From contig NZ_ATTQ01000004.1 in assembly GCF_000419765.1 (NCBI RefSeq), forward strand, positions 310,001 to 374,000: DNA of 64,000 nucleotides, given 5' to 3'. Every line of letters starts with the position of its first letter. Positions within the stretch are counted from its first letter, which is position 1. The notes beneath the pieces were generated by a model. The model did not search any database. It saw nothing but the letters and a program-made list of their open reading frames with translations, and was not told where the DNA came from. The position numbers and the translations under genes were made by a program. This DNA is from Rhizobium mongolense USDA 1844. GTDB taxonomy: Bacteria; Pseudomonadota; Alphaproteobacteria; Rhizobiales; Rhizobiaceae. Below, piece by piece: positions 1 through 12,556 of this stretch.

Positions 1-798
1 GACAGCGGCAAGGTCAGCATTAACGACAGCTTCGATGCGAGCCGCCCGATCCGCATCGGCGGCTTTACGATCAACGATTTCCACGGTCAGCGCCGCTGGC
101 TGACCGTGCCGGAAATCTTTGAATATTCGTCGAACATCGGCACGGCGAAGATGATCGATATCGTCGGCATGGACCTGCAGAAGGACTATCTGACGCGCTT
201 TGGGCTGCTGACGAAGATGCGGACGGAACTGCCCGAAGTGAAGATGCCGAGCCAGCCGAGGGTTTGGAAGAAGATCAACTCGATCACGATCTCTTTCGGC
301 CATGGCGTCTCGACGACACCGCTGCAGACGGCCGTTGCCGGCGCAGCCCTCGTCAATGGCGGCAAGCTCATCGAGCCGACCTTCCTGCCGCGCACCCGTG
401 ACCAGGCAGATGAGACGGCCGAGGTCGTCGTCAAGAAGAGCACCAGCGACGAAATCCGCTACCTGTTCAAGCTGAACGGCCTCAAAGGTTCGGGACGCAA
501 CGCCGACGTGCCGGGCTTCAACGTTGGCGGCAAGACGGGCACGGCCGACAAGGTCGTCAACGGCCGCTACGCGAATGATTTGAATTTCAACGCCTTCATC
601 GCGGCGTTCCCGATCGATAATCCACAATATGTCGTGCTGACTTTCTGCGACGAGCCACATAACGGCGAAAAGGGCCAGAACATCGCTGCCTACACGGCTG
701 CGCCAATGGTCAAGAACATCATCCGCCGTGCCGCACCCATCCTCGGTATCGAACCGCAATTTGGCCAAGACGGATCGGCCTTGCTGGTGTCTTATTGA
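1..798 (+). CDS. ftsI: Peptidoglycan D,D-transpeptidase FtsI (PBP3), 3' part
   Basis: The frame is open from base 1, so this is the C-terminal ~265 residues of a protein whose start lies outside the window. It is the transpeptidase domain of the septal class B penicillin-binding protein that cross-links new peptidoglycan at the division site. Visible motifs are the SxN motif in EYSSNIG (about bases 121-141) and the KTGT box in GGKTGTADK (about 526-552), both in correct order and spacing. The catalytic SxxK serine must lie upstream of the window. It is the first gene of the dcw run and is followed 63 bases later by murE on the same strand. Family assignment is firm from motifs plus context. 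Confidence 0.95.
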   Translation, partial: DSGKVSINDSFDASRPIRIGGFTINDFHGQRRWLTVPEIFEYSSNIGTAKMIDIVGMDLQKDYLTRFGLLTKMRTELPEVKMPSQPRVWKKINSITISFGHGVSTTPLQTAVAGAALVNGGKLIEPTFLPRTRDQADETAEVVVKKSTSDEIRYLFKLNGLKGSGRNADVPGFNVGGKTGTADKVVNGRYANDLNFNAFIAAFPIDNPQYVVLTFCDEPHNGEKGQNIAAYTAAPMVKNIIRRAAPILGIEPQFGQDGSALLVSY

Positions 799-861
799 GT
801 GTGAATGAATATCAGCGCCGATTCGCGTGGGGTGGGCGGCGTGAGAGAGAAAAGACATTCG

Positions 862-2318
862 ATGAAACTGCGGGACATAGCCGGAAGCGCATTTCCGGAA
901 ATCAAGGAGCAACTCGAAGGGCCGGTGGGCGGGCTGGAGATTTCCGGGCTTTCAGCCGATAGCCGCAAGATCGAAGCCGGAATGGCGTTCATTGCGGTGG
1001 CCGGCTCGAAGGCGGACGGCGCGGTCTATATCGCCGATGCCGCCAAACATGGCGCGGCCCTTGCCGTGTCGGCTCAAGCCGTCGAGGCTCCCATTCCTGT
1101 CCTGGCGGTCAAGGAACCGCGCCGCTTTCTCTCCGTCGCCGCATCGCATTTCTACGGCAGGCAACCCCAGACGATGGTTGCCGTAACCGGCACGGCGGGC
1201 AAGACCTCCGTCGCTTCCTTCACGCGCCAGATCTGGGCCTATGCCGGACATCCGGCGGCCATGATCGGCACGACTGGCGTCGTTTCGCCGATGCGCAACG
1301 AATACGGCTCGCTGACGACGCCCGATCCGGTTTCGCTGCACAAGCTGCTGGCCGATCTCGCTGACGAGGGCGTGACGCACGCTTCGATGGAGGCATCGAG
1401 TCACGGTCTCGACCAGTGCCGTCTGGATGGCGTGAAGCTCTCGGCTGCCGCCTTCACCAATCTCGGCCGCGATCACATGGATTATCATCCGACCGTTGAA
1501 AGCTACATGGCCGCCAAGATGCGGCTTTTCGATACGTTGCTGCCGAAGGGTTCGCCTGCCGTCATCTTCGCCGACGATGCCTGGTCCGTGCAGGCGATCA
1601 AGGCGGCGAAGGATGCAGGCCACGATGTCCGCACCGTCGGCCGCAAAGGCGATTATCTGGCGCTGAAGCGGGTCGAGCACTTCCGTCACAAGCAGATCGC
1701 CGAAGTTCATTGCGGTGACGAGATTTTCGAAGTCGATATTCCGCTCGCCGGCGATTTTCAGGTCGCCAATGGGCTGGTTGCCGCGGCGCTTGCCATGTCC
1801 ACCGGCGTTCCGGCCAAGATCGCGATGGCCGCGCTTGAAAAGCTGCAGGGCGCCTCGGGGCGTCTCGAACTCGTCGGCCATACGAAGGATGGCGCGCTTG
1901 CTTATGTCGATTACGCCCACAAGCCGGATGCGCTGGAAAATGTACTCAATTCCGTGCGTCCCTTTACGACCGGGCGCGTGATCCTTGTCTTCGGCTGCGG
2001 CGGCGACCGCGACCGGGGCAAGCGTCCGATCATGGGCGAGATCGCCTGCCGCCTGGCCGATGTGGTGATCGTCACGGACGACAATCCGCGTTCCGAGGAG
2101 CCGGCCTCGATCCGAGCCGAGATCATGGCTGCGGCGCCATGCGCCACCGAAATCGGCGACCGTTCGGAAGCGATCTACGAGGCCGTCGGCATGCTGAAAT
2201 CCGGCGACACACTCATCGTTGCAGGCAAGGGGCACGAAGAAGGGCAGACCATCGGGAGTGTGACGCTGCCGTTCTCGGACCACGCCGAAGTCCGCGAAGC
2301 TTTGGAGGAGCTGAAATC

Positions 2319-2322
<4 letters not shown>
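862..2322 (+). CDS. murE: UDP-MurNAc-tripeptide synthetase MurE (meso-DAP adding)
   Basis: A 486-residue cytoplasmic ligase that adds meso-diaminopimelate to UDP-MurNAc-L-Ala-D-Glu. The frame extends upstream to 805, but the ATG at 862 (MKLRDIAG) matches the usual MurE N-terminus and has a purine-rich GAGAGA stretch just upstream. The ATP loop reads GTAGKTS, and the DNPR motif at residues 407-410 marks meso-DAP rather than lysine specificity in this family. The stop codon overlaps the murF GTG start by four bases, so the two are translationally coupled. Length fits the family. Confidence 0.96.
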
Positions 2323-3752
<1,430 letters not shown>

Positions 3753-3774
3753 CCGGGTAAACAAGGGGCCTCGA

Positions 3775-4875
3775 ATGCTGATTTGGCTAGTCGAACTGTC
3801 GGACCAACTGAAATTTCTGAACTTGTTCAGATACATTACCTTCCGTACAGGCGCCTCTCTCTTCACGTCCGCACTGATCGTCTTCCTCTTCGGGCCGATG
3901 ATCATCAACTCGCTCCGAATCCGCCAGGGAAAGGGCCAGCCGATCCGCGCCGACGGGCCGCAGACGCATTTCAAGAAGGCCGGCACGCCGACCATGGGCG
4001 GGCTGATGATCCTGGCAGGCATCGTCGGCGCCTCGCTTCTGTGGGCCGACCTTTCCAACGTCTATGTGGTCGCGACGCTGCTCGTCACCCTCGGCTTCGG
4101 CGCGATCGGCTTTTACGACGACTATCTCAAGGTCACGAAGCAGAGCGATAAGGGGTTCTCGGGCAAAGCGCGTCTCGGCATAGAGTTCGTGATTGCCGGC
4201 ATCGCCGTCTATTTCATGATGCGCACCGCGCTTGCCTCCGGTACGGCAGGCTCGACCTTCGGCTCCTCGGTCGCATTCCCCTTCTTCAAGGATTTCCTGA
4301 TCAATCTCGGCATCGTGTTCGTGGCCTTCGGTGGCTTCGTCATCGTTTCGGCGGGCAACGCCGTCAACCTGACGGACGGTCTCGATGGTCTTGCGATCGT
4401 TCCGGTGATGATTGCCGCCGCCTCCTTCGGTATCATCGCCTATCTTGCCGGTAATGCGGTCTTTGCGAACTACCTGCAGATCAACTTCGTGCCCGGCACG
4501 GGCGAACTCGCCGTCGTTCTCGGCGCAGTCATCGGCGCGGGCCTCGGCTTCCTCTGGTTCAACGCGCCGCCCGCCGCAATCTTCATGGGCGATACGGGCT
4601 CGCTGGCGCTCGGCGGCACGATCGGCACCGTCGCGGTCGCGACCAAGCACGAGATCGTCATGGCGATCATCGGCGGTCTGTTTGTTGCAGAAACGCTCTC
4701 GGTCATCATCCAGGTCGGCTTCTTCAAGATGACCGGGCGCCGCGTCTTCTTGATGGCGCCGATCCATCACCATTTCGAGAAGAAGGGCTGGACCGAAAGC
4801 CAAGTGGTGATCCGCTTCTGGATCATCGCCGTCGGCCTTGCGATGCTCGGCCTTTCCACCCTCAAGCTGCGGTGA
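3775..4875 (+). CDS. mraY: Phospho-MurNAc-pentapeptide transferase MraY
   Basis: A 366-residue polytopic inner-membrane enzyme that transfers phospho-MurNAc-pentapeptide to undecaprenyl phosphate, making lipid I. Family landmarks are visible: the KAGTPTMGG segment near the N-terminus, the DDYLK acidic motif, [10 protein letters not shown], and the histidine cluster PIHHHFE near the C-terminus. About ten hydrophobic segments are apparent. It sits between murF and murD with gaps of 22 and 7 bases, consistent with one operon. An ATG at 3775 is preceded by AAGGGG. Confidence 0.97.
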   Translation: MLIWLVELSDQLKFLNLFRYITFRTGASLFTSALIVFLFGPMIINSLRIRQGKGQPIRADGPQTHFKKAGTPTMGGLMILAGIVGASLLWADLSNVYVVATLLVTLGFGAIGFYDDYLKVTKQSDKGFSGKARLGIEFVIAGIAVYFMMRTALASGTAGSTFGSSVAFPFFKDFLINLGIVFVAFGGFVIVSAGNAVNLTDGLDGLAIVPVMIAAASFGIIAYLAGNAVFANYLQINFVPGTGELAVVLGAVIGAGLGFLWFNAPPAAIFMGDTGSLALGGTIGTVAVATKHEIVMAIIGGLFVAETLSVIIQVGFFKMTGRRVFLMAPIHHHFEKKGWTESQVVIRFWIIAVGLAMLGLSTLKLR

Positions 4876-4882
4876 GGCAGAC

Positions 4883-6295
4883 ATGATTCCTGTCACGACG
4901 CTTGCAGGAAAAAAGGTCGCGCTTTTCGGGCTTGGCGGGTCCGGATTTGCAACGGCCCGCGCGCTCATTCTGGGCGGCGCCCATGTCACGGCCTGGGACG
5001 ACAATCCGGACAGTGTCACGAAGGCGGCCGCCGAGGGAATCCATACCGCGGACCTGCGAAGCATCGATTGGAGCGTTCAGTCGCTCTTCGTTCTGTCGCC
5101 GGGTGTGCCGCTCACGCATCCGAAACCGCATTGGACGGTCGATCTCGCCCGCGCCGCCGGTGTCGATATCGTTGGCGATGTCGAACTTTTCGTGCGCGAG
5201 CGCCGGGCGCATGCGCCGGATTGCCCCTTCATCGCCATTACAGGCACGAACGGCAAGTCGACGACGACTGCGCTGATTGCCCATATCCTGAAATCCAGCG
5301 GCCGCGACACGCAGCTTGGCGGCAACATCGGAACGGCCGTGCTGACGCTCGATCCGCCGAAGGCGGAACGCTACTATGTCGTCGAGTGCTCCTCCTACCA
5401 GATTGACCTCGCGCCGACGCTCAATCCCTCTGCGGGCATCCTGCTCAACCTGACGCCTGATCATCTCGATCGTCACGGCACGATACAGCACTATGCCGGC
5501 ATCAAGGAGCGCCTGGTTGCCGGCAGCGGCACCGCTATCGTTGGCGTCGATGACAGTCATTGCGAAATGATCGCTGATCGCGTCGAGCGGGCAGGAACGA
5601 AGGTGGTCCGCATTTCGCGCCGCCATCCGCTGGCCGATGGGATCTATGCCGAGGGTACGAAGCTCATACAGGCTTCTTCCGCTGCGGCTTTGCCGCTTGC
5701 CGATCTCGACGGCATCCAGACGCTACGTGGCGGCCACAACGCGCAGAATGCCGCTGCGGCGGTCGCCGCCTGCCTTGCCGTCGGCGTTTCGGCCGAAGAG
5801 ATTCGCACCGGGCTTGCCTCCTTCCCCGGCCTCAAACACCGCATGCAGCCGGTCGGGACACGCGGCAATATCGTCTTCGTCAACGATTCGAAGGCGACTA
5901 ACGCAGACGCCGCAGCGCCCGCGCTTTCCAGCTACGATCGCATCTACTGGATCGCCGGTGGTCTGCCGAAGGCGGGGGGCATCACGACGCTTGCACCGTT
6001 CTTCCCGCGCATCGCCAAGGCCTATCTGATCGGCGAAGCGGCGGCGGAATTTGCCGCGACGCTCGGCGAGGCGGTGCCCTACGAGATTTCGGGTACGCTG
6101 GAACGCGCGGTTGCCCATGCCGCGGCCGATGCGGAAAAAGATGACACTGGTCCATCCGCGGTGATGTTATCCCCGGCTTGCGCAAGCTTCGACCAGTACA
6201 AGAACTTCGAAGTCAGGGGCGATGCATTTGTCAGCCATGTGGCAGCGCTCGACGGAGTGACTATGCTGGTCGGTTCGGCAACAGGAGATAAATGA
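4883..6295 (+). CDS. murD: UDP-MurNAc-L-Ala--D-Glu ligase MurD
   Basis: A 470-residue cytoplasmic ligase that adds D-glutamate to UDP-MurNAc-L-Ala. The frame is open from 4838 inside mraY, but the ATG at 4883 ([16 protein letters not shown]) follows a TGAGGCAG ribosome site and gives the normal family length. The N-terminal UDP-binding domain starts with a Rossmann-like GLGGSG, and the ATP loop is [10 protein letters not shown] in the central domain. The C-terminal domain begins near NDSKATN. Only one base separates its stop from the ftsW start, so the pair is coupled. Confidence 0.96.
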   Translation: MIPVTTLAGKKVALFGLGGSGFATARALILGGAHVTAWDDNPDSVTKAAAEGIHTADLRSIDWSVQSLFVLSPGVPLTHPKPHWTVDLARAAGVDIVGDVELFVRERRAHAPDCPFIAITGTNGKSTTTALIAHILKSSGRDTQLGGNIGTAVLTLDPPKAERYYVVECSSYQIDLAPTLNPSAGILLNLTPDHLDRHGTIQHYAGIKERLVAGSGTAIVGVDDSHCEMIADRVERAGTKVVRISRRHPLADGIYAEGTKLIQASSAAALPLADLDGIQTLRGGHNAQNAAAAVAACLAVGVSAEEIRTGLASFPGLKHRMQPVGTRGNIVFVNDSKATNADAAAPALSSYDRIYWIAGGLPKAGGITTLAPFFPRIAKAYLIGEAAAEFAATLGEAVPYEISGTLERAVAHAAADAEKDDTGPSAVMLSPACASFDQYKNFEVRGDAFVSHVAALDGVTMLVGSATGDK

Positions 6296-6296
6296 C

Positions 6297-7451
6297 ATGG
6301 TGAGCCGTGCGGAACGTGGGCCTTTGGCCGATTGGTTTTGGACCATCGACCGCTTTTTTCTGGCGATGTTCATCTTCCTGATGGGCGTCGGCTTCATGCT
6401 CTCCTTTGCGGCCTCGCCCGCGGTTGCCGAGCGCATCGGGCTAGAGCCGTTCCATTTTGTGAAGCGCCACGCGGCTTTCATGATACCCTCGATCGCCGTC
6501 ATGATCGGGCTTTCCTTTCTGACGCCGCGGCAGGTGCGACGGACCGCCATCCTACTGCTTGTCATCTCGCTCGCCATGATGGTTCTGGCACTTTTCTTCG
6601 GTATCGAGGTCAAAGGCTCAAGGCGCTGGGTGACGCTTGCTGGCATCTCGGTCCAGCCGTCGGAATTCATGAAGCCCGCCTTCGTCGTCGTCTGTGCTTG
6701 GCTCTTTGCAGAGCATGCGCGTCAGCCGGAAATCCCGGGCAACCTCTTTGCGATCATCCTCTTCGGGATGGTCGCGGCGCTGCTCGTCGCCCAGCCTGAC
6801 CTTGGCCAGACGATCCTGACGACGGCCGTGTGGGGTGGCATGTTCTTCATGGCGGGCATGCCCTGGATTTGGATCATCCTGCTCGGCGCCGGCGGTGTGG
6901 GCGGGCTGCTCGGCGCCTACTACGTCTTCCCGCACGTGGCGGGGCGCATAGACAAATTCATGACCGGCGAGGGCGACACGTTCCAGATCGACACTGCGCG
7001 CGAGGCCATCATCCGCGGCGACTGGTTTGGCAAAGGACCGGGCGAGGGCATCGTCAAGCGCATCATCCCGGACGCGCATACCGACTTCATCTTCTCGGTC
7101 GCCGCCGAGGAATTCGGCATCATCTTCTGCATCGCGCTCGTTTTGCTCTTCACGGTTCTTGTTTTGAGGGGGCTATCGCACGCATATAAGGAGAAGAACG
7201 ACTTCAACCGGTTTGCCGTCGCGGGGCTCGTGCTCCAGATGGGCATCCAGTCGATCATCAATATCGGCGTCAATCTCGAGCTGCTTCCGGCAAAAGGCAT
7301 GACGCTGCCGCTGATTTCCTACGGCGGTTCGTCCATGGTCGCGATCTGCGTGACCGCCGGTTTTATTCTCGCGCTGACGCGCCATCGTCCGGAAAAACGT
7401 GCACAGGAGCGGAGCCTCTTCCGCGTGCCGCACGGATTGCCGGCGGAGTAA
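6297..7451 (+). CDS. ftsW: Septal peptidoglycan polymerase FtsW
   Basis: A 384-residue SEDS-family integral membrane protein with about ten transmembrane segments. SEDS proteins polymerise lipid II into glycan strands together with a cognate class B PBP, here FtsI encoded at the start of the window. The conserved C-terminal signature around NIGVNLELLPAKGMTLPLIS and YGGSSM is intact. The start ATG is one base after the murD stop. It is followed by a 191-base gap holding a mosaic repeat before murG. Confidence 0.96.
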   Translation: MVSRAERGPLADWFWTIDRFFLAMFIFLMGVGFMLSFAASPAVAERIGLEPFHFVKRHAAFMIPSIAVMIGLSFLTPRQVRRTAILLLVISLAMMVLALFFGIEVKGSRRWVTLAGISVQPSEFMKPAFVVVCAWLFAEHARQPEIPGNLFAIILFGMVAALLVAQPDLGQTILTTAVWGGMFFMAGMPWIWIILLGAGGVGGLLGAYYVFPHVAGRIDKFMTGEGDTFQIDTAREAIIRGDWFGKGPGEGIVKRIIPDAHTDFIFSVAAEEFGIIFCIALVLLFTVLVLRGLSHAYKEKNDFNRFAVAGLVLQMGIQSIINIGVNLELLPAKGMTLPLISYGGSSMVAICVTAGFILALTRHRPEKRAQERSLFRVPHGLPAE

Positions 7452-7474
7452 ACTATGCCCGTGCCGCCTAAATT

Positions 7475-7617
7475 GCCCCCAACCCTTGCCCTCTACCCGT
7501 TTGCCGGGAGAGGGGACGTGCCCCATGAGACGACGAGGGGTACTAAGAAGTTGCGGCATGCGTTCTTCTCGCCGTCAAAGCGGGGAGAAGGTGCCGGCAG
7601 CCGGATGAGGGGCGGCT
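7475..7617. repeat. Rhizobial-type intergenic mosaic repeat, copy 1
   Basis: The ftsW-murG gap carries a block of C-rich then G-rich palindromic modules: CCCTCTACCCG / CGGGAGAGGGG near the left end, and TTCTCGCCG / CGGGGAGAA followed by GGTGCCGGCAGCCGGATGAGG near the right. The same module order occurs at 22823-22970. The look is that of the short non-coding mosaic elements (RIME-like) known from rhizobia. The small open frames across it are by-products. It interrupts the otherwise gapless dcw run and could fold in the mRNA. Confidence 0.7.
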
Positions 7618-7642
7618 CCCTGGTTGAAAGGCGAACCTACCG

Positions 7643-8767
7643 ATGAGCAAAGGTATCATCCTGCTCGCCGCCGGGGGCACCGGCGGCCACGTGTTTCCAG
7701 CAGAGGCTTTGGCATACGAGCTGAAGGCGCGCGGTTATTCCGTGCATCTCGTGACGGACAGCCGTGCCGAGCGCTTTGCCGGCAAATTCCCCGCGGATGA
7801 AATCCACGTCGTGCCGTCGGCGACGATCGGCTCGAAGAACCCGGTCGCAGTCGCGCGTTCGCTGTGGACGCTGTGGACGGGAATGCGTGCCGCCAAGAAA
7901 CTGATCCAGCGGCTGAAGCCTGCGGTCGTCGTCGGTTTCGGCGGCTATCCGACCGTGCCGCCGCTGCTTGCTGCCACGCGCCTCGGCGTGCCGTCGATGA
8001 TCCACGAACAGAACGCCGTGATGGGCCGCGCTAATAAGGCGCTGGCGCAACGCGTGCAGGCGATTGCCGGCGGTTTCCTGGCGGAGAATGGCGGTGCTTA
8101 TTCCGAGAAGACCGTGACCACCGGCAATCCGGTGCGTCCGGCGATCATCGAAGCGGCGAAGGTGCCGTACAAGCCTTCCCATGCCGGAGAACCCTTCAAT
8201 CTCGTCGTCTTCGGCGGCAGCCAGGGCGCGCAATATTTCTCCAAGACGATGCCGACGGCGATCAGCCTGCTTGACGACGACTTGCGTTCGCGGTTGCGCA
8301 TTACCCAGCAGGTGCGCCCCGAAGACATGGAAATGGTGAGCGGCTGTGTGGCCAGGCTTGAAATGGGGGCGGATATCGCGCCGTTCTTCACAGATATGGC
8401 GGAGCGCCTTGCAAATGCGCATCTGGTGATCTGCCGCTCGGGCGCCTCGACCGTTTCGGAAATTTCGGTCATTGGCCGTCCGGCCGTGCTTGTGCCTTAT
8501 CCGCATGCACTTGATCACGATCAGGCGGCGAACGCCGCAGCCCTTGCCGCGACCGGTGGCGCGAAGGTCATCGCACAATCGGAGCTCTCGTCGGAGAAGA
8601 TCGCTTCGATCCTGACTCATGTGATGAACGACCCGGAAAAGCTCGCCCGGATGGCGGCAGCCGCAAAGCAGGCCGGGAAACCGGACGCTGCGAACTTGCT
8701 TGCAGGCATGGTTGAGGCTATTGCCGCCGGACGTACAATTGCAGAGTTCAAGGGGATACAGTCATGA
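7643..8767 (+). CDS. murG: Lipid II synthase, UDP-GlcNAc transferase MurG
   Basis: A 374-residue peripheral membrane glycosyltransferase (GT28) that adds GlcNAc to lipid I, giving lipid II. The N-terminal [14 protein letters not shown] loop, the [12 protein letters not shown] acceptor-side motif and the C-terminal [10 protein letters not shown] donor-site motif are all present. The ATG at 7643 (MSKGIILLA) follows AAGGCGAACC. Its last four bases overlap the start of murC (ATGA), showing translational coupling despite the repeat-filled gap on its upstream side. Confidence 0.96.
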   Translation: MSKGIILLAAGGTGGHVFPAEALAYELKARGYSVHLVTDSRAERFAGKFPADEIHVVPSATIGSKNPVAVARSLWTLWTGMRAAKKLIQRLKPAVVVGFGGYPTVPPLLAATRLGVPSMIHEQNAVMGRANKALAQRVQAIAGGFLAENGGAYSEKTVTTGNPVRPAIIEAAKVPYKPSHAGEPFNLVVFGGSQGAQYFSKTMPTAISLLDDDLRSRLRITQQVRPEDMEMVSGCVARLEMGADIAPFFTDMAERLANAHLVICRSGASTVSEISVIGRPAVLVPYPHALDHDQAANAAALAATGGAKVIAQSELSSEKIASILTHVMNDPEKLARMAAAAKQAGKPDAANLLAGMVEAIAAGRTIAEFKGIQS

Positions 8768-10179
8768 AAATGCCGAAGGCGATCGGCCTTGTCCATTTCA
8801 TTGGCATCGGCGGGATCGGCATGAGCGGTATCGCCGAGGTGCTGCATAATCTCGGCCACCGCGTGCAGGGATCGGATCAGGCCGACAGCGCCAACGTGCA
8901 GCGCCTGCGTGACAAGGGCATCGAAGTTTTCGTCGGTCACAAGGCGGAAAACCTGGGTGATGCTGAAGTTGTGGTCGTCTCGACCGCCATCAAGAAGGAC
9001 AATCCGGAGCTTATCGCCGCGCGCGAGAAGCTGCTGCCGGTCGTGCGCCGTGCCGAAATGCTCGCCGAACTGATGCGCTTCCGCAATGCAATCGCCATCG
9101 GTGGCACGCATGGAAAGACGACGACGACATCGCTCGTCGCCACGCTGCTCGAAGCAGGCGGGCTCGATCCGACCGTCATCAACGGCGGCATCATCAACGC
9201 CTACGGCACGAATGCACGCATGGGCGAGGGCGAGTGGATGGTGGTCGAGGCCGACGAGTCGGACGGCACATTTCTGAAGCTGCCGGCTGACGTCGCGGTG
9301 GTGACCAACATCGATCCGGAACATCTCGACCACTACGGCAATTTCGACGCCGTGCGCGCCGCCTTCCGGCAGTTCGTCGAGAACGTGCCCTTCTACGGCT
9401 TCGGCGTCATGTGCCTCGATCATCCAGAGGTCCAGGCTCTCGTCGGCCGCATCGAAGACCGTAAGGTCATTACCTATGGTGAAAATCCGCAGGCCGACGT
9501 GCGCTTCATGAATGTTCGCATCGACGGTGCACGGTCGATCTTCGACGTCGAAATCCGCCGCCGCCGCACGGGACAGGTCATCAGGCTCGACAATCTCGTA
9601 ATGCCGATGCCCGGCCGACATAACATTTCGAATGCGACCGCAGCGATTGCGGTCGCCAACCGCCTCGGCATTTCAAGCGCCGACATCGCAAAGGGCCTCG
9701 CATCCTTCGGCGGCGTCAAGCGCCGCTTTACGCTGACCGGCGAATGGAACGGCGTGCAGATCTTTGATGACTACGGCCATCATCCGGTCGAGATCAAGGC
9801 CGTGCTGAAGGCCGCGCGCGAAGCCTGCAAGGGCCGCGTCATCACTGTTCATCAGCCGCATCGCTACACGCGCCTTTCCAGCCTGTTCGAAGAGTTTGCC
9901 GCCTGTTTCAACGATGCCGACAGCATTTTCCTTGCTCCGGTCTATGCCGCGGGCGAAGATCCGATCGAAGGCGTGGATTCCGAGGCACTCGTTTCCCGCA
10001 TCAAAGCGGGTGGCCATCGCGACGCGCGCTTCCTTGCTAACCAGGAGCTTTTGCCTGAAATGGTCGCGGAGATTGCAAAGCCCGGCGATTTTGTGGTTCT
10101 CTTAGGGGCTGGGAATATAACTTACTGGGCAGTCGCGCTGCCCAAGCAACTGGAAGGTCTTTCGGGAAAGTCTGCATGA
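8764..10179 (+). CDS. murC: UDP-MurNAc--L-alanine ligase MurC
   Basis: A 471-residue cytoplasmic Mur ligase that adds the first residue, L-alanine, to UDP-MurNAc. The N-terminal nucleotide-binding motif [11 protein letters not shown], the ATP loop [11 protein letters not shown] and the C-terminal HQPHRYTR motif are diagnostic. Its start overlaps murG and its stop overlaps murB, each by four bases, so the three are a coupled block. Length is typical. Confidence 0.97.
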   Translation: MKMPKAIGLVHFIGIGGIGMSGIAEVLHNLGHRVQGSDQADSANVQRLRDKGIEVFVGHKAENLGDAEVVVVSTAIKKDNPELIAAREKLLPVVRRAEMLAELMRFRNAIAIGGTHGKTTTTSLVATLLEAGGLDPTVINGGIINAYGTNARMGEGEWMVVEADESDGTFLKLPADVAVVTNIDPEHLDHYGNFDAVRAAFRQFVENVPFYGFGVMCLDHPEVQALVGRIEDRKVITYGENPQADVRFMNVRIDGARSIFDVEIRRRRTGQVIRLDNLVMPMPGRHNISNATAAIAVANRLGISSADIAKGLASFGGVKRRFTLTGEWNGVQIFDDYGHHPVEIKAVLKAAREACKGRVITVHQPHRYTRLSSLFEEFAACFNDADSIFLAPVYAAGEDPIEGVDSEALVSRIKAGGHRDARFLANQELLPEMVAEIAKPGDFVVLLGAGNITYWAVALPKQLEGLSGKSA

Positions 10180-11150
10180 AACAGGTGAATGGGGAAAAGC
10201 TTCTCGAGTCTCTCGGAGAAGGTGTGAAAGATATCCGCGGCCGTATCACGCCGGATGCCCCCATGGACCGTGTCACCTGGTTCCATGCTGGCGGTCTTGC
10301 CGAGCTGATGTTCCAGCCGCACGACGAGGCGGACCTTATCGCATTCCTGAAAATCCTGCCGGAAGAGGTGCCGCTGACGGTCGTGGGCGTCGGTTCGAAC
10401 ATTCTCGTGCGCGATGGCGGCATTCCGGGCGTCGTCTTGCGCCTTTCTGCCAAGGGCTTCGGTTCGGTCGAGCTTGCGGGCGACAACCGCATTCTCGCCG
10501 GTGCGATCTGCCCGGACAAGCATGTGGCCGCGATGGCGATGGACAACGGCATCGGCGGCCTCCATTTCTTCTATGGCATCCCGGGCAGCATCGGCGGCGC
10601 GGCGCGCATGAACGCCGGCGCCAATGGCAGCGAGACCCGCGATCGTTTGGTCGAGGTCAATGCCATCGACCGCAAGGGCAACAAGCTCGTGCTGTCGAAC
10701 CCAGACATGGGATATTCCTACCGTCATTCCACGGCCTCACCTGACCTCATCTTCACCTCCGTGCTTTTCGAGGGCTATCGGGAGGAGCGGGCGAAGATCC
10801 GTGCCGACATGGATGCGGTGCGCAATCACCGCGAGACGGTGCAGCCGATCCGCGAGAAGACCGGCGGTTCGACCTTCAAGAATCCCGAAGGTCATTCGGC
10901 CTGGAAGCTGATCGACGAAGCGGGCTGCCGGGGTCTCGTCATCGGCGGCGCGCAGATGTCGTCGCTTCATTGCAATTTCATGATCAATATGGGGCAGGCG
11001 ACCGGCTACGATCTCGAATATCTCGGAGAGCAAGTTCGCCGTGAAGTCTTCGAAAATTCCGGCATCAAGCTCGAATGGGAAATCAAGCGTCTCGGCGTCT
11101 TCATGCCGGGCCGCGAGGTGCGCCCGTTCCAGGGTGTGACCAGCGAATAG
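10176..11150 (+). CDS. murB: UDP-N-acetylenolpyruvoylglucosamine reductase MurB
   Basis: A 324-residue FAD enzyme that reduces UDP-GlcNAc-enolpyruvate to UDP-MurNAc with NADPH. FAD-binding motifs [12 protein letters not shown] and [15 protein letters not shown] are clear, and the C-terminal substrate domain contains GGSTFKNP and a serine pair in QMSSLHCNF where the family keeps its proton-donor residue. The start overlaps the murC stop. It ends the first dcw block and is followed by a strong hairpin terminator at 11196-11227. Confidence 0.96.
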   Translation: MKQVNGEKLLESLGEGVKDIRGRITPDAPMDRVTWFHAGGLAELMFQPHDEADLIAFLKILPEEVPLTVVGVGSNILVRDGGIPGVVLRLSAKGFGSVELAGDNRILAGAICPDKHVAAMAMDNGIGGLHFFYGIPGSIGGAARMNAGANGSETRDRLVEVNAIDRKGNKLVLSNPDMGYSYRHSTASPDLIFTSVLFEGYREERAKIRADMDAVRNHRETVQPIREKTGGSTFKNPEGHSAWKLIDEAGCRGLVIGGAQMSSLHCNFMINMGQATGYDLEYLGEQVRREVFENSGIKLEWEIKRLGVFMPGREVRPFQGVTSE

Positions 11151-11195
11151 CCATTTTTATCTATCCAGAACGGCCAGTTGATTGGCAGTAACGAA

Positions 11196-11227
11196 AAAGG
11201 CCGCGACGGGAAACCGCCGCGGCCTTT
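11196..11227. terminator. Bidirectional intrinsic terminator between murB and the MFS gene
   Basis: A ten-base perfect stem, AAAGGCCGCG (11196-11205) with CGCGGCCTTT (11218-11227), encloses a short inner CGG/CCG pairing and a GAAA loop. It lies between convergent murB and the MFS gene, and A/T tails on both sides let it serve both strands. Confidence 0.85.
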
Positions 11228-11251
11228 GATTGATCTGGAGGCAAGTCTCGA

Positions 11252-12556
11252 TCAGACTTCTTCGCGGCCGGATGCGAGGATCGAGATCAGCGTGATCACG
11301 GAAGCAAGGCCGAGATAATAGCCGACATAAAGCATGCCGTAGTTCGTCTGCAGCCAGGTGGCGATATAGGGGGCCAGCGAAGCGCCGAAGATGCCGGCAA
11401 GATTGAAGGTGATCGACGAGCCGGTGTAGCGCACTGCGGTCGGGAAGGGGGCCGCCAGCGCCGTGCCGATCAGGCCGTATGTCATGCCCATGAGTGCCAT
11501 GGCCACAATCGCGAAGACGACGATGCTGCCTTCGCCGCCGGTCATCAGGCCGGGCAGGAAGAACGAGAAGATGCCGATCAGGACGGTGGTAAGGATCAGC
11601 ACTTCGCGGCGTCCGAATTTTTCAGCGAGCCTGCCGGCGACCGGGATGAAGATGCCGAAGGCGATCGAGCCGACAATCTGGATTTCCAGCGCGTCCAGGA
11701 AGGGAATTTTCAGAACCTTGACGTTGTAGGACAGCAGATAGGCCGAGCCGATGTAGAAGAGCACGAAGGTTGCGAGCGCCACGAAGGTGCCGAGGAACAA
11801 GCTTCGCTTATGCTTGCGGAACAGTTCCGCAACCGGCACGGCAACGCGCTCATGCTTGTCAATTGCCTTCTGGAAGGCCGGCGTTTCAGTGATCGAAAGA
11901 CGAACCCACAGGCCGATGACGATCAGGACGATCGAGGCGATGAATGGAACGCGCCAGCCCCAGCTCAAAAGCGCCTCCTGCGAGATGACCTGCAGCAACA
12001 GCCAGAAGACGCCTGAGGAGAGGAAGAGGCCGACGGGTGCGCCGAGCTGCGGGAACATGCCGTACCAGCTGCGCTTGCCTTCCGGCGCATTCTCGGTTGC
12101 GAGGAGAACAGCGCCACCCCATTCGCCACCGAGGCCGAAGCCCTGGCCGAATCGGCACAATGCGAGCAGCAGCGGCGCAACGACGCCGATCGACCCGTAG
12201 GAAGGCAGCAGGCCGATAACGACCGTAGAAATACCCATGGTCAGGAGAGCGGCGACCAGCGTGGTCTTGCGGCCGATCCTGTCGCCGAAATGACCGAAGA
12301 CAACGGCGCCGAGCGGACGGGCGAAGAAGGCGATCGAGAAGGTGGCAAAGGAAGCGAGGAGGGCGGTGGTCGGATCGTTGTTCGGGAAGAACAGCGTCGG
12401 AAAGACCAGGACGGCTGCCGTCGCATAGACATAAAAATCAAAGAATTCGATCGTGGTGCCGACAAGGCTCGCGATCAGAACGCGCGCCGGTGAATTGACT
12501 TGCGCACTGTTCGATGAAGCGGAGGTCGGCGATACGGGAGATATCGCGTCAGACAT
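11252..12556 (-). CDS. MFS transporter, metabolite:H+ symporter (MHS) type
   Basis: A 434-residue major facilitator protein with about twelve hydrophobic segments. The N-terminal GTTIEFFDFYVYATAAVLVF segment is characteristic of the MHS subfamily (ShiA, ProP, CitA-like). The family loop motif GHFGDRIGRKTT lies between helices 2 and 3 and a second copy, AEKFGRREVL, sits in the second half. MHS proteins import organic acids, osmolytes or aromatic acids with protons, and the substrate cannot be told here. It faces away from the dcw genes and is divergent from aqpZ, so the two form a small island within the cluster. Confidence 0.88.
   Translation of the reverse strand: MSDAISPVSPTSASSNSAQVNSPARVLIASLVGTTIEFFDFYVYATAAVLVFPTLFFPNNDPTTALLASFATFSIAFFARPLGAVVFGHFGDRIGRKTTLVAALLTMGISTVVIGLLPSYGSIGVVAPLLLALCRFGQGFGLGGEWGGAVLLATENAPEGKRSWYGMFPQLGAPVGLFLSSGVFWLLLQVISQEALLSWGWRVPFIASIVLIVIGLWVRLSITETPAFQKAIDKHERVAVPVAELFRKHKRSLFLGTFVALATFVLFYIGSAYLLSYNVKVLKIPFLDALEIQIVGSIAFGIFIPVAGRLAEKFGRREVLILTTVLIGIFSFFLPGLMTGGEGSIVVFAIVAMALMGMTYGLIGTALAAPFPTAVRYTGSSITFNLAGIFGASLAPYIATWLQTNYGMLYVGYYLGLASVITLISILASGREEV

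Noticed and set aside
952..2283. Long minus-strand open frame (443 codons) opposite murE
   Set aside because: It is antisense to murE and its translation is rich in Arg, His and Asp without any family motif, as expected from codon bias in GC-rich DNA.
7475..7617. CRISPR array
   Set aside because: The repeated units are palindromic mosaic modules present once per locus, not regularly spaced direct repeats; no cas gene is nearby.
7455..7646. Small frame in the ftsW-murG gap
   Set aside because: It runs through the palindromic mosaic repeat and has no ribosome site; the repeat explains it.
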